From Sphingomonas aerolata (lineage in GTDB: Bacteria; Pseudomonadota; Alphaproteobacteria; Sphingomonadales; Sphingomonadaceae), in the NCBI RefSeq assembly GCF_003046295.1, contig NZ_PZZN01000001.1, positions 372,001-436,000 of the forward strand: a DNA stretch of 64,000 bases. The letters are read 5' to 3'. The position numbers and the translations under genes are program-made. The first letter of the stretch is position 1. Every line of letters starts with the position of its first letter. Under the pieces are notes generated by a model. It did no database searches. It saw nothing but the letters and a program-made list of their open reading frames with translations, and was not told the origin of the DNA. Below, one piece after another: positions 29,001 through 38,635 of this stretch.

Positions 29001-30204
29001 CAGACAATCGCCCTTTGCCGGCGATCCGCACGGAATCGAATCCGGTCTTGTCGAAGGCCAGCCGTGCCGCATCGAGGCGGTAGTCGAAGCTGGCGGTCGC
29101 GAAGTCACCGTCAAGAATGGCCCGCAGTTCGATGCCGCTGCCCCCCATCGTCCCGATCAGCGCCGTCGGCCGCAGCAGCCGCGCCTTCACGCGGAAATCG
29201 CGAAACGCGTTCGCGCCGAGATCGACGATACCCGTCGTGTCGAGCGAGAGCGCCGGCGACCGCAGCGACAGCCGCCCGTCGAGCCGGCGTTCGACGAACG
29301 TCGCGGCGCCATTGACCAGCAACCGTGGCGTCGTGAGCGCCGCGAGCCGTCCGCTGAGCAGCCCCGAGGGGGCGAGCGTTCCCGACAGCGTATAGCGTCC
29401 GCTCGCCTGTGAGAGCGCGAGATCGACCGCGCGTGCCGTGCCGACATTACCCTGTGCGCGGCCCGTCCAGCGTGCCCAGCGGCCGTCACCGGTGACGACG
29501 AGCGCGACGTTGCTCCGGGCGCCGATCATCCGCGCGAGCACCCCGTTCACCGCCCCGCGCGCCGCGACGTCCAGATCGAACCGGTCGCGCGCGGGCTCCG
29601 CATCGATCCGCAGCTTGAGCCGGTCGCTGCCCGCGACCAGCGCGTTCACATCGACAAGCGCGCGTCCCGAGCGGATATCGGCACGGCCGTCGAGCCGCGC
29701 GACGCGTGCGGTGCCGAGCACGCGGGTGTCGAGCAGCAGGCGTCCGACCGTGAGCCGCCCGATTCGGATGTCGAAATCGGGCAGGATCGGCGTGCGCCTC
29801 TTCGACGGTCGCGTGCGCGGGACGTGGAACAGCGTCGCGCGATCGATCGCGAGCCGGCGGATTTCGAGCCGGTTCGAAAACCAGCGGATGGGCGACCAGT
29901 CGAGCGCGACACGCGGCGCCTGGAACACGAGCCCGTCAAGATCATAGACGCGCAGATCGGTCAGCCGCGTATCGCCATAGAGCGACCCGTCGATCCGCCC
30001 GATCGTGAAACGTAGCCCGTTGGCCGCGCGGATCGCGCCGACCCGGTTGGCGACATAGCGGTGGCCGATATCGGTATCGACGATCAGCAGTGCAGCACCG
30101 AGGATCGCCACCAGGGCCAGGAATGCCGCGGCAAGCCAGCGCCACCAGCGGCGCCGTGGCACAGGCCGGCCCGGCTCTGTCGCCTCGGTCACGGCGTCGG
30201 TCAA
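26041..30204 (-). CDS. tamB: Translocation and assembly module subunit TamB
   Basis: A 1387-residue AsmA/DUF490-type protein with one N-terminal membrane anchor (WWRWLAAAFLALVAILGAAL). Long repeated beta-strands follow, and the conserved C-terminal TamB domain holds GVIRFDGG, EANADSTGLNASIRVTGYA and LSRLLFGTSI. It spans the periplasm and works with TamA in outer-membrane protein insertion or lipid movement. The start is TTG, overlapping the tamA stop (TTGA), so translation is coupled. Confidence 0.95.
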   Translation of the reverse strand: MTDAVTEATEPGRPVPRRRWWRWLAAAFLALVAILGAALLIVDTDIGHRYVANRVGAIRAANGLRFTIGRIDGSLYGDTRLTDLRVYDLDGLVFQAPRVALDWSPIRWFSNRLEIRRLAIDRATLFHVPRTRPSKRRTPILPDFDIRIGRLTVGRLLLDTRVLGTARVARLDGRADIRSGRALVDVNALVAGSDRLKLRIDAEPARDRFDLDVAARGAVNGVLARMIGARSNVALVVTGDGRWARWTGRAQGNVGTARAVDLALSQASGRYTLSGTLAPSGLLSGRLAALTTPRLLVNGAATFVERRLDGRLSLRSPALSLDTTGIVDLGANAFRDFRVKARLLRPTALIGTMGGSGIELRAILDGDFATASFDYRLDAARLAFDKTGFDSVRIAGKGRLSAAPVTVPIRVTAARVTGVGDVAGGILRNLSVDGRLRITPALLTGDDLVLRSDKLNGRLGIRVDLRTGRFDVGVNGRLGRYLIPGLGIVDVTSTLRVVPGPNGKGTRVIGQGAAQVLRLDNAFFRGLAGGLPRLTANLERTTDGVLHFNNLVLVAPQIRLSGNGYRRRDGSFRFEGGGRQQNYGPVTLTLDGRIERPTLDLVLASPSPALGLTNVRAHLDPTAQGYAFAAAGGSRLGPFTAAGTLLLPRGAGATIAIAALDVSGTRATGTLAIVDGGFNGRLAVAGGGLAGELLFRPVGENQRVEAHLDARAGTLAGWTLRRGHMDLVTILDPAGTSIEATATGAGLQRGALSIGRLAGSASLRGGVGQIKASIAGSRGRAFDIESVTDVTADSYRIAAQGTLDRRPLRLLSPAIVTRDGDGWRLAPTRLSFSGGEAQIGGRFTGSTSAIDASMTRMPLAILDIGYPGLQLGGLASGTFSVATSGGNPPTGKADVTIRGLSRAGLVLSSRPIDVGVAALLSPDKLGLRAVIASGGKTIGRAQAQLAPLGEGDLATRISRARLFGQLRYSGPADTLWRLTGVELFDLSGPVAIGADVVGTLEAPVIRGVVRATNARIESGTTGTILSNVQASGRFGGSRLVIDRFAADAGKGGRVTGVGQFDFAARNGLGIDLRLQAANAVMINRDDIGATVTGPLTFTSDGIGGVIAGDVVMNKSRYRLGQATAASAVPQLNIREINLPEGGEEKAAPTRPWTLAIKARAPNQVMVSGLGLTSEWSANLQIAGEPQNPAITGRATLIRGDYEFAGREFELARGVIRFDGGVPANPALDIEANADSTGLNASIRVTGYALKPEIGFTSTPALPQDELLSRLLFGTSITNLSAPEALQLAAAVAALQDGGNGINPINAVRRAAGLDRLRILPADPQTGQGTSIAAGKYVTRRLYAEIVTDGQGYSATQVEFQVTRWLSLLSSISTLGRQSANVRISKDY

Positions 30205-32183
30205 AACGCCTGTCCCAGCGATACATAGACCGCGATCCGGCTGTCGCCCGGTTGCGGGTTGATCGGCGTCCCGACATCGAAGCGGATCGGGCCGAAGTTC
30301 GAATAATAGCGCACCCCGATCCCCGTGCCATATTGCAGACCGGTGAATTTGGGCAGCGGCGACGTGTAGATGTTGCCAGCATCGAGGAACGGCACGACCC
30401 CGAAATTGCCGAACGCCTTGATCCGCGCCTCGATCGAGAATTCGGTCAAGCTGCGGCCGCCGATCGGATCGTTGTTCGGATCGCGCGGACCGATCGACTG
30501 ATAGCCATAGCCGCGTATCGATGCGCCGCCGCCGGCATAGAAGCGCCGCGACGGTGCCACCTGATCGCGCGGCGCGCCGACGATCGTGCCGAGCCGGGTC
30601 CGCCCCGCCAGCACGATCCCGTCGCTGATCGTCCTGTACACGCTCGCATCGATCTGCGTCCGCGCATAGCCGAACACCGATCCCTGGAACGAGGCCTCCG
30701 GGCTCAGCCGCCCGCCGAGCCGGAACCCGCGCGTCGGGTTGAGCAGGTCGTCCGATCCGTCATAATTCAGTGTGGTCGGCAGCGCGCCGATGAAGAAGGT
30801 GCGGCGCCGCGGGTCGCCGGTCGACACGATCACGTCGCGTTCGTCCGATGCGATCAGCTCCGCGCCGAGCGACCAGGTCCAGGTCTTCTGGAAGAAGATG
30901 TTCGTCTGGCGTTCGATGCTGCCGGCCAGCGTGAAGGTCTTGGCCTCATACGCATCGCGGTTGATATGCACCGCGGAGACCTGCGCGGTCAGCACGCGAT
31001 CCCGCGCATGGAAGTTGTTCCGCCGATAGACGATCGCGCCAAGCTGCTCCTGCGTCCCGATAACGCTGCGCAGCGTGAGCGCGCCTTCGGGCGGGAACAG
31101 GTTGCGATGCGTCCAGCTGACCTCGGCGCGTGCGCCCTCGCCCGTGCCATACCCAAGCTCGCCCGCGACCGTGCGCGGCGGCGCACGGTCGAGCTTCACG
31201 CCGATATCGACGCTGTCGGCGGTGCTGCCGGGGATCGGCTTGACCTCGACCGACGACACCAGGCTGGTCTGGACGAGCGCCCGGCGCAGATCGTCCAGTT
31301 CGCCTGCGTCATAGGGTTGGCCGGGCGTGAACCGCGCGATTTCCTGCACATGCTCCGCATCGAACACGCGGTTGCCGGGCAGCGCGACGATCCGGCCAAA
31401 GCGCTTCTGGCCGCCCGGGACGATCGACAGGTCGAGCGTCGCGGTGCGCGTCGCATGGTCGACGACGATCGCCGGATCGCCGACCTTGGCGAAGGGAAAG
31501 CCCTCACGCCCGATCTGAGTCGTCAGCTTTGCCTCACCCGCGACGATCGCGTCGGAGTTGACCGGGTCGGCAGGCTTGATGCCGAAGGCCTGGGCCAGCG
31601 CGGGCGCCTTGTCACCCGCCGCCGCCAGACCGTCGATCGTCACGCCCGTGAAGGTGTAGCGCGTGCCCGGATCGGCCGAGACGATCACCAGCGGCTTCTG
31701 CCCCGGCTCGACCCGGGTGGTGACGCGCGCGTCATAATAGCCCTCGGCGCGCAACAGGCTGTTGAGCAGGTCGCCGTCCTCGCGCGCGCGGCGATCGAGC
31801 TGCGCTGCGTTGGCGACCTCGCCGTCGTTCGCGTTGAGCGTCGAGAGCTGGTCAAACCGCTGTTTCAGCAGCGCGTTTCCAACCGAGTCGATCCCTTCCA
31901 GCCGCCACGAATAGCGCGTCTCGGTCGTCGCATCGGTGTTGGTCGCGACGGTGACCGGATCATCGGTGGCGGCGGCGAGATCGGGCCAGGCGACGCCGAT
32001 ATCCGGCAGCGGCGCGAGCGGGGACATGGGATCGAGCGACACCGGCGCATCCGCGGCCGCAGCGCCCTCCTGCCTCGTGGACACGCGTGTCTGCGCGGCG
32101 GCGCGGGGGGGCGCCGGCAGCATCGGCACGACAAGGACGGCGGTGGCCGTACCGATCCCGACCCACCCGAAGCGGTACACCAT
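30201..32183 (-). CDS. tamA: Translocation and assembly module subunit TamA (BamA/Omp85 family)
   Basis: A 660-residue outer-membrane protein. It has a signal peptide (ending near RAAAQ), POTRA-like periplasmic domains (about 90-340; for example YTFTGVTIDGLA and GRIVALPGNRVF), then a 16-strand barrel. The barrel has the Omp85 motif GGGASIRGYGYQSIGP and a C-terminal SLGQAF ending in Phe. It is the partner of TamB in the envelope-spanning TAM complex and first gene of the tamAB operon. Confidence 0.95.
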   Translation of the reverse strand: MVYRFGWVGIGTATAVLVVPMLPAPPRAAAQTRVSTRQEGAAAADAPVSLDPMSPLAPLPDIGVAWPDLAAATDDPVTVATNTDATTETRYSWRLEGIDSVGNALLKQRFDQLSTLNANDGEVANAAQLDRRAREDGDLLNSLLRAEGYYDARVTTRVEPGQKPLVIVSADPGTRYTFTGVTIDGLAAAGDKAPALAQAFGIKPADPVNSDAIVAGEAKLTTQIGREGFPFAKVGDPAIVVDHATRTATLDLSIVPGGQKRFGRIVALPGNRVFDAEHVQEIARFTPGQPYDAGELDDLRRALVQTSLVSSVEVKPIPGSTADSVDIGVKLDRAPPRTVAGELGYGTGEGARAEVSWTHRNLFPPEGALTLRSVIGTQEQLGAIVYRRNNFHARDRVLTAQVSAVHINRDAYEAKTFTLAGSIERQTNIFFQKTWTWSLGAELIASDERDVIVSTGDPRRRTFFIGALPTTLNYDGSDDLLNPTRGFRLGGRLSPEASFQGSVFGYARTQIDASVYRTISDGIVLAGRTRLGTIVGAPRDQVAPSRRFYAGGGASIRGYGYQSIGPRDPNNDPIGGRSLTEFSIEARIKAFGNFGVVPFLDAGNIYTSPLPKFTGLQYGTGIGVRYYSNFGPIRFDVGTPINPQPGDSRIAVYVSLGQAF

Positions 32184-32356
32184 GCTCGCCTCCTAGCCGG
32201 GCTTGGCCCCCCGCGACAGTCGTTCGTGACGCATTTTCGCCACGTTTCGTCATGACATCGAAATACTCTGCCGGACAATCAGCGCGTTGCGCGGTGCATC
32301 GTCCGCGTCGGCAGCCGGCACTGGCGTCCGCGCGCGCGACGTGGCAGGTGCGGGAC

Positions 32357-32524
32357 ATGGCTGACAAACGTCCGACCGCTGCTGGCGGCTTTCTGATCGC
32401 ACTCGGCATTCTTGGCGGTGCCGGGGTCGGATTTGCGATCGGCCAGGCCACGCCCGGCCTCCTGATCGGCACCGCGATCGGCGTCGCCGCCGCGCTGCTC
32501 GTCTGGATCCGCGACCGCCGCTAG
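32357..32524 (+). CDS. Small two-helix membrane protein
   Basis: A 55-residue protein (MADKRPTAAGGFLIALGILG and on) with two hydrophobic glycine-rich segments and a positive C-terminus (WIRDRR). It is probably an inner-membrane hairpin with the ends in the cytoplasm. The start at 32357 has no strong ribosome site. It converges on the S24 gene with a 4-base overlap of stops. Function unknown. Confidence 0.65.
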   Translation: MADKRPTAAGGFLIALGILGGAGVGFAIGQATPGLLIGTAIGVAAALLVWIRDRR

Positions 32525-33153
32525 GCGGGTTCGCGCATCTGCCAGACGACGCGGCCGACAATGTCGACCGGGCCGTCAGGCACCGGCGGCGCGGCAGGAT
32601 TGTCGCTCGACACGCTGAGCGTCCCGTCCCGCAGCGCGACACGCTTGACCATCGTCAGGCCATCGACCCGGATGACGTGAAGCCGTCCACGCGCGCCCGG
32701 AACCGTGGTCGCCAGATCGACGATGATGTGATCGCCGTCCTGCAGGCCGGGTTCCATCGATGTCCCCCGGACCCGGATGATCGCCGCCTGCCCGTCGCGC
32801 AGCCCGAGCCGCCGCGCCAGCGCCGGGTCGATCACGTCGGTGCCCAGCAACACCTCGTCATCGACCAGCGCACCCGGCCCGGCCGACGCCTGCACCGCCA
32901 GCCGGGCGATCTGGAATCCGGTGCGGCTCTGCCCCGTCTTCCCCCCGCTCCCGCCGAGCACATGATCCTCGACGCCGAGATACTGCGCGAGCAGCCGGCG
33001 ATCGTCCTCCGCCAATCGTCGTGGCGACCCGCGCTTCACATACTGCTGCAGATAAGCCGCGTTGCGTCCGAGCATCGCCGACAGGGCCGCCAGACTGTCC
33101 CCGCGCGCAGCCGCAAGCCGTGCCAGCGCTGCTCGGGGATCGGAATCTGACAT
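32521..33153 (-). CDS. S24-family (LexA/CI-like) peptidase-regulator
   Basis: A 210-residue protein with an N-terminal helical DNA-binding-like part (residues 1-65, including LSAMLGRNAAYLQQYVKRGS). The C-terminal S24 domain has the Ser nucleophile in RGTSMEPGLQDGD (S132) and the Lys base in GLTMVKRV (K170), 38 residues apart as in LexA/UmuD. An Ala-Gly pair at 91-92 could be a self-cleavage site. It is probably a repressor inactivated by RecA. A LexA box lies 48 bases upstream of the start. Confidence 0.87.
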   Translation of the reverse strand: MSDSDPRAALARLAAARGDSLAALSAMLGRNAAYLQQYVKRGSPRRLAEDDRRLLAQYLGVEDHVLGGSGGKTGQSRTGFQIARLAVQASAGPGALVDDEVLLGTDVIDPALARRLGLRDGQAAIIRVRGTSMEPGLQDGDHIIVDLATTVPGARGRLHVIRVDGLTMVKRVALRDGTLSVSSDNPAAPPVPDGPVDIVGRVVWQMREPA

Positions 33154-33200
33154 GACGAGACCATAGCGCAGGAAAAATCCTAGACAAGTTGGATTTCAGA

Positions 33201-33215
33201 GAACAGATCGTGAAC
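33201..33215 (-). promoter_or_regulatory. LexA operator between S24 gene and small divergent genes
   Basis: On the minus strand GTTCACGATCTGTTC is an exact GTTC-N7-GTTC box. It is 48 bases from the S24 start and 29 bases from the plus-strand start at 33244, so it could control both directions. Confidence 0.8.
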
Positions 33216-33243
33216 GAGCACAGGGAATCACGAGGAGCAAACG

Positions 33244-33432
33244 ATGTCCGTACTGGTCAAGATCAACCGATATCTGCGGCAGACCGACATGGGGGCGGCG
33301 ACCTTCGGACGACGTGCGGTGAATGATTCCCGGCTCGTCGCGGATCTTAGACGCGGTCGTCAGCCACGGGCCGGACTGGTCGCGCGGATCGAGGCGTTCA
33401 TTGCGAACACGTCCGGGCGCGGCCGGTCGTGA
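33244..33432 (+). CDS. Small HTH-like protein of unknown function
   Basis: A 62-residue basic protein starting MSVLVKINRYLRQTDMGAAT. The pattern RFLxxTxMxxxxFGRRAVNDSRLVADLRRGR, then RAGLVARIEAFI, resembles small helix-turn-helix regulators found near S24 genes. It lies divergent to the S24 gene, downstream of the LexA box, and overlaps the next ORF (GTGA). It may be a DNA-binding partner or antagonist; this is inference. Confidence 0.65.
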   Translation: MSVLVKINRYLRQTDMGAATFGRRAVNDSRLVADLRRGRQPRAGLVARIEAFIANTSGRGRS

Positions 33433-33755
33433 GGATGGACCCCCTGCGCGGCCCCGATGTCGCGACGCGGTTGCTCCGCGCACTTCACGCCGGTGCCGCC
33501 GCATCGGGCACGGCATTCGAGGTGACCGAGACGGTTTCGCGCCCATGGGCAAGCGCGACCTTCTCGGGCGAGCAACATCATCTGGTCATCCAGGCGGATC
33601 CCATACCCGGTTTTCGATCGTGGCTTGCCGCCCTGCCGGATGCCGAGCTGCCGCTGCGGGGGCACATCCTCGCCGATCTCGCGATCGACATGGTGGAGCA
33701 GGTCGGGTCGCGGCTGCGTGTCACCATCGCGGCGTTGACGCTGATCGACGCATAG
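33429..33755 (+). CDS. Hypothetical protein coupled to the small HTH-like gene
   Basis: A 108-residue protein with no family recognised. It has an amphipathic N-terminal helix, a central VTETVSRPWASATFSGEQHH and a C-terminal MVEQVGSRLRVTIAALTLID. The GTG at 33429 overlaps the TGA of the preceding gene (GTGA), indicating co-translation; ATG at 33435 is an alternative. It ends 66 bases before the glutaryl-CoA dehydrogenase gene. Confidence 0.6.
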   Translation: MRMDPLRGPDVATRLLRALHAGAAASGTAFEVTETVSRPWASATFSGEQHHLVIQADPIPGFRSWLAALPDAELPLRGHILADLAIDMVEQVGSRLRVTIAALTLIDA

Positions 33756-33821
33756 CCGTGCCTTGGGGCTGGACTTTCGGCCCTGGAAACACGAAGTCGG
33801 CGGCCAATGAAGGAGATGACG

Positions 33822-35018
<1,197 letters not shown>

Positions 35019-35026
35019 GAGCGACA

Positions 35027-35133
35027 AGCCCCTCCCCTTCAGGGGAGGGGTTGGGGTGGGGGTTTTCCATGAACGCAGCCGAGGATTTTGGGGCGCTGCC
35101 CCACCCCGCCCCCTCCCCTGAAGGGGAGGGGCT
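35027..35133. repeat. Inverted palindromic repeat pair spanning the CoA-transferase start
   Basis: Left arm 35027-35060 and inverted right arm 35099-35133 share a core CCCCTCCCCTTCAGGGGAGG. Each arm is itself a hairpin (CCCCTCCCC, TTCA, GGGGAGGGG). The ATG of the downstream CDS (35069) lies between the arms and the right arm is translated. Confidence 0.85.
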
Positions 35134-36274
35134 AAGAAGACCGCCGCCCCTTTCCGGCCTAAAGGTCGTCGAACTCGCCCGCATCCTCGCCGGCCCCTGG
35201 GCAGGCCAGGTGCTCGCCGACCTCGGCGCCGACGTCGTCAAGGTCGAGAGCCCCGCCGGCGACGACACCCGGACATGGGGCCCGCCGTTCATCGACAACC
35301 CCGACGGCACCCGCGACGCGGCCTATTTCCACGCCGCCAACCGCGGCAAGCGCTCGGTCGTCGCGGACTTCACGACGCCCGAGGGACGGGCTGCGGTTCG
35401 TGCGCTGATCGCCGACGCGGATGTCGTGATCGAGAATTTCAAGGTCGGCGGGCTTGCCAGATACGGCCTCGACTATCCGACGCTCGCCGCGATCAATCCA
35501 CGGCTCGTCTATTGCTCGATCACCGGTTTCGGACAGGACGGACCCTACGCACCGCGCGCGGGCTATGACTTCATCGTCCAGGGCATGAGCGGGATCATGG
35601 ATCTCACCGGCGAGCCTGATGGCGCTCCGCAGAAGATCGGGGTCGCGTTCGCCGACATCATGACCGGACTGTATTCGGTGATCGCGATCCAGGCGGCGCT
35701 GGCGATGCGCGAGCGGACCGGCCGGGGGCAGCAGATCGACATGGCGCTGCTCGACACGATGACCGGCGTCCTCGCCAATCAGGCGATGAACTGGTTCGCA
35801 AGCGGCGTCTCGCCGACGCGGGTCGGCAACGCGCACATGAACGTGTGCCCCTATGCCGTCTTCCCGACCAGCGACGGGTGGTTCATCCTCGCGGTCGGGA
35901 ATGATGGCCAGTTCCGGCGGTTCTGCGATGCGATGGGCTTGCCCGAAATGCGCGACGATCCGCGGTTTGCGACCAATGCCGGGCGGCTGGCCTTCAAGGA
36001 CATCTTGTTCGCGGGGATCGAGGCGGCGACCTCGCTGGTGCCAAAGCTGGAGCTGCTCGCGCGGCTGGAGGCGGTCGGCGTCCCCGCCGGGCCGATCAAC
36101 ACCGTCGCGCAGGCATTCGACGATCCACAGGTGATCGCGCGCGGCATGGCGATCGACGTCGTGCGTCCGGATGGATCGAGCGTGCCGGGTTTGCGCACGC
36201 CGATCCGCTTCTCAGATGCCGATTTGGCGACCGGGCGTGCAGCACCGATGCTGCCAAGACACCCGTCATCCTGA
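35069..36274 (+). CDS. CaiB/BaiF family CoA-transferase (probable glutarate CoA-transferase)
   Basis: A type III CoA-transferase of 401 residues. LARILAGPWAGQVLADLGADVVKVE, RGKRSVVADF and GFGQDGPYAPRAGYDF are family hallmarks; the catalytic Asp is expected in the YDF/MSGIMDLTGEPDG region. Next to gcdH it probably activates glutarate from succinyl-CoA. Homology begins at about residue 28 (LSGLKVVEL). The first 27 residues are encoded mostly by the palindromic repeat, and no ATG, GTG or TTG lies between the repeat and the conserved part. The last codons and stop lie in a second repeat. Confidence 0.9.
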   Translation: MNAAEDFGALPHPAPSPEGEGLRRPPPLSGLKVVELARILAGPWAGQVLADLGADVVKVESPAGDDTRTWGPPFIDNPDGTRDAAYFHAANRGKRSVVADFTTPEGRAAVRALIADADVVIENFKVGGLARYGLDYPTLAAINPRLVYCSITGFGQDGPYAPRAGYDFIVQGMSGIMDLTGEPDGAPQKIGVAFADIMTGLYSVIAIQAALAMRERTGRGQQIDMALLDTMTGVLANQAMNWFASGVSPTRVGNAHMNVCPYAVFPTSDGWFILAVGNDGQFRRFCDAMGLPEMRDDPRFATNAGRLAFKDILFAGIEAATSLVPKLELLARLEAVGVPAGPINTVAQAFDDPQVIARGMAIDVVRPDGSSVPGLRTPIRFSDADLATGRAAPMLPRHPSS

Positions 36275-36350
36275 CGAAAGTCAGGATCCAGAGCCACGGA
36301 CGGTAGCGGTCGTGGCTCTGGATCCTGGGTCTAGCCCAGGATGACGACGG
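36263..36350. repeat. Inverted repeat between converging CoA-transferase and MFS genes
   Basis: The left arm (36263-36298) and right arm (36311-36350) share CGTCATCCTG and CAGGATCCAGAGCCACG in inverted order. It supplies the CoA-transferase stop and may act as a bidirectional terminator. Confidence 0.85.
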
Positions 36351-36353
36351 GGC

Positions 36354-37661
36354 TTAGGCGACGGCCGTCACTGGCTTGCGCGCATACACCCCGTACGCAA
36401 GGATCAGCGCATAGCAGATCGCCGGCAGCAGCAGCGCGAAGTGCAGGCTGCCCGAAGAATCCGCGAGCACCCCCGTGAAATAGGGAATGATCGCGCCGCC
36501 GACGATCGCCGTGGCGATCACGCCCGACCCCTCGGCCGCACGCTTGCCAAGGCCTTCGGATGCAAGTGCGAAGATCGTCGGGAACATCACCGAATTCATC
36601 AGCCCGATCGACAGCAAGGCCCAACCCGACACGGCACCCTCGGTATTCGCCGAGATCAGGATCAGCGCCAGCGTTCCCGTCGCGACACCGGCCAGGACCT
36701 TGCCCGGCGACACCTTGTTGAGGACATAGGCCCCGATGAACCGCCCGATCAGCGCGCCGCCCCAGTAGAAGGGCACATGCTGACCGGCAGCGACGTCGCT
36801 CAGGCCCATCACGCTCGGCTGCATCAGGTAGTTGACGATCAGCGAGCCGACCGCGACCTCGGCGCCGACATAGAGGAAGATGCACGCCGTCCCCATCGCG
36901 AAGCGCGGGCGCTTGAGCAGCGTGAAGGCGTGGAGGATGCTGCCCGTCTGCTCCTGCTCCTCGTTCAGCCGGTTGCGCCTGGTCCAGACGACGGCGGCGA
37001 CGATCAGCAGCGCGATCGCGAGGCCGATATAGGTGTGCACGACGGTCCGCGACGATTCGGTCCGGTAGGCGTCAAGCGCGGCGCCGGTCAGCGTCGATGA
37101 ATCCACCGTCGCGAGACCACCGAGGATGACCGCGGAGCCGACATAGGGGAAGATCGTCGTGCCGAGCGAGTTGAACGCCTGCGCGAAGGTCAGCCGGCTC
37201 GATGCCGATTTCGGCGCGCCGAGCGCCGAGATCAGCGGGTTGGCGACGACCTGGACGACGGTGATGCCCGCGCCCAGCACGAACAGCGCGAACAGGAACA
37301 TCTCGAAGCTGGCCTTGCCCGCCGCCGGGATGAACAACAGGCACCCGACAGTCATCGTCACCAGCCCGATCGAGGCGGTGCGCATATAACCCGCCTTGCG
37401 CACGATCGCCGCGGCGGGGATCGAGAACAGCGCATAGGCGAGGAAGAAGGCCGACTGGACCAGCATCGCGGTCGCATGGTCGAGCGTGAACAGCTCCTTC
37501 ATCTTGGGGATGATGATGTCGTTCAGCGAGGTGATGCCGCCGAAGATGAAGAACAGGGCGAAGACGAAGACGCGCAGGTCGGGGGCGTCGTAACCGTGAT
37601 TGGCATCGCCCTCTGCGGCGGCGCCTCCCGCGGCGGCGGTGTGATGGGTGTCGACATGCAT
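36354..37661 (-). CDS. Sugar MFS transporter (FHS/FucP-like family)
   Basis: A 435-residue inner-membrane transporter with about 12 hydrophobic segments. VFVFALFFIFGGITSLNDII in segment 1, VVQVVANPLISALG and RLTFAQAFNSLGTTI are typical of the fucose/glucose-galactose:H+ symporter group. An N-terminal His/Ala/Gly-rich cytosolic tail (MHVDTHHTAAAGGAAAEG) precedes it. The start at 37661 is chosen because the upstream extension is not membrane-like. It is divergent from the class II aldolase gene (172-base gap), so a shared sugar pathway is possible. Confidence 0.92.
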   Translation of the reverse strand: MHVDTHHTAAAGGAAAEGDANHGYDAPDLRVFVFALFFIFGGITSLNDIIIPKMKELFTLDHATAMLVQSAFFLAYALFSIPAAAIVRKAGYMRTASIGLVTMTVGCLLFIPAAGKASFEMFLFALFVLGAGITVVQVVANPLISALGAPKSASSRLTFAQAFNSLGTTIFPYVGSAVILGGLATVDSSTLTGAALDAYRTESSRTVVHTYIGLAIALLIVAAVVWTRRNRLNEEQEQTGSILHAFTLLKRPRFAMGTACIFLYVGAEVAVGSLIVNYLMQPSVMGLSDVAAGQHVPFYWGGALIGRFIGAYVLNKVSPGKVLAGVATGTLALILISANTEGAVSGWALLSIGLMNSVMFPTIFALASEGLGKRAAEGSGVIATAIVGGAIIPYFTGVLADSSGSLHFALLLPAICYALILAYGVYARKPVTAVA

Positions 37662-37833
37662 GATAAATTGCGCCCTCTCGCGGTCTTGTTGGGCGGCGGC
37701 ATAAGCCGGGGCGACCGCGCGTGGCAATGGCAGAGGCGCGTTCGCGCGCCCGGCTGCGGCGTGCCACCCGTCGATTGCCGCGCTTTCGGGCATCAGGTAT
37801 GCCGTTTGCAAACGCGACAAGGGAGAGCATGAG

Positions 37834-38595
37834 ATGGCGACCGCAGCGCTGCGCAATTCGACGGTTTCACCCGCGGAATGGGAGGCCCGCCAGCAGCTTG
37901 CCGCCTGCTACCGCGTGTTCGACATGCTCGGCTGGTCCGAGATGATCTACAACCACATCACGTTGAAGATCCCCGGCGAGGACGGCGCGTTCCTGATCAA
38001 CCCGTTCGGGCTGCATTTCAGCGAGGTGACCGCGTCGAGCCTCGTCAAGATCGACATCGACGGCAACAAGCTCGACCAGAACCCCTATCCGGTCAATCTC
38101 GCGGGCTTCACGCAGCACGCGCTGTTCCACAAGCACCTGCCCGACGCGCATTGCATCATGCACACGCACACCACCGCGGGGATGGCGGTCAGCGCGGTCG
38201 AGGGCGGGCTTCAGCCGACCAATTTCTATGCCTGCAATTTCATCGGCCAGATCGCCTATCATGATTTCGAGGGCGTCACCGTCCGGTCGGAAGAGGGCGA
38301 ACGGCTGATCGAGCATCTCGGCGACAAGCGCGTGATGCTGCTGCGCAATCACGGCATCCTGGTCATGGGCCGGACGCTGCCCGAGGCGTTCATCAAGCAC
38401 TGGTCGCTGCAGCGCGCCTGCGAGATCCAGGTCGCGACGGCGTCGATGGGCACGCCGATCCTGATCCCCGACGATGTCGTCAAGGTGCACCAGCGCGATC
38501 TCGGCAAGGTCTCGCTGCCCGGTGGTGCGGGCAAGGCGGATTTCGAGGCGATGGTCCGGCTGGTCGACAAGCGCGACACGAGCTGGCGGCAATAG
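37834..38595 (+). CDS. Class II aldolase/adducin family protein
   Basis: A 253-residue protein of the fuculose-1-phosphate-aldolase fold. The metal-binding histidines are in HCIMHTHTTAGMAVS and LLRNHGILVMG; the substrate region is NHITLKIPGEDGAFLINPFG. It may cleave or epimerise a sugar phosphate, but many relatives have other or no known activity. It is divergent from the FucP-like transporter. The next gene begins 40 bases later. Confidence 0.9.
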   Translation: MATAALRNSTVSPAEWEARQQLAACYRVFDMLGWSEMIYNHITLKIPGEDGAFLINPFGLHFSEVTASSLVKIDIDGNKLDQNPYPVNLAGFTQHALFHKHLPDAHCIMHTHTTAGMAVSAVEGGLQPTNFYACNFIGQIAYHDFEGVTVRSEEGERLIEHLGDKRVMLLRNHGILVMGRTLPEAFIKHWSLQRACEIQVATASMGTPILIPDDVVKVHQRDLGKVSLPGGAGKADFEAMVRLVDKRDTSWRQ

Positions 38596-38635
38596 CCCCC
38601 TCCCCTCCGCCCGGGGGATCGGCTAGCGCGCGGGG

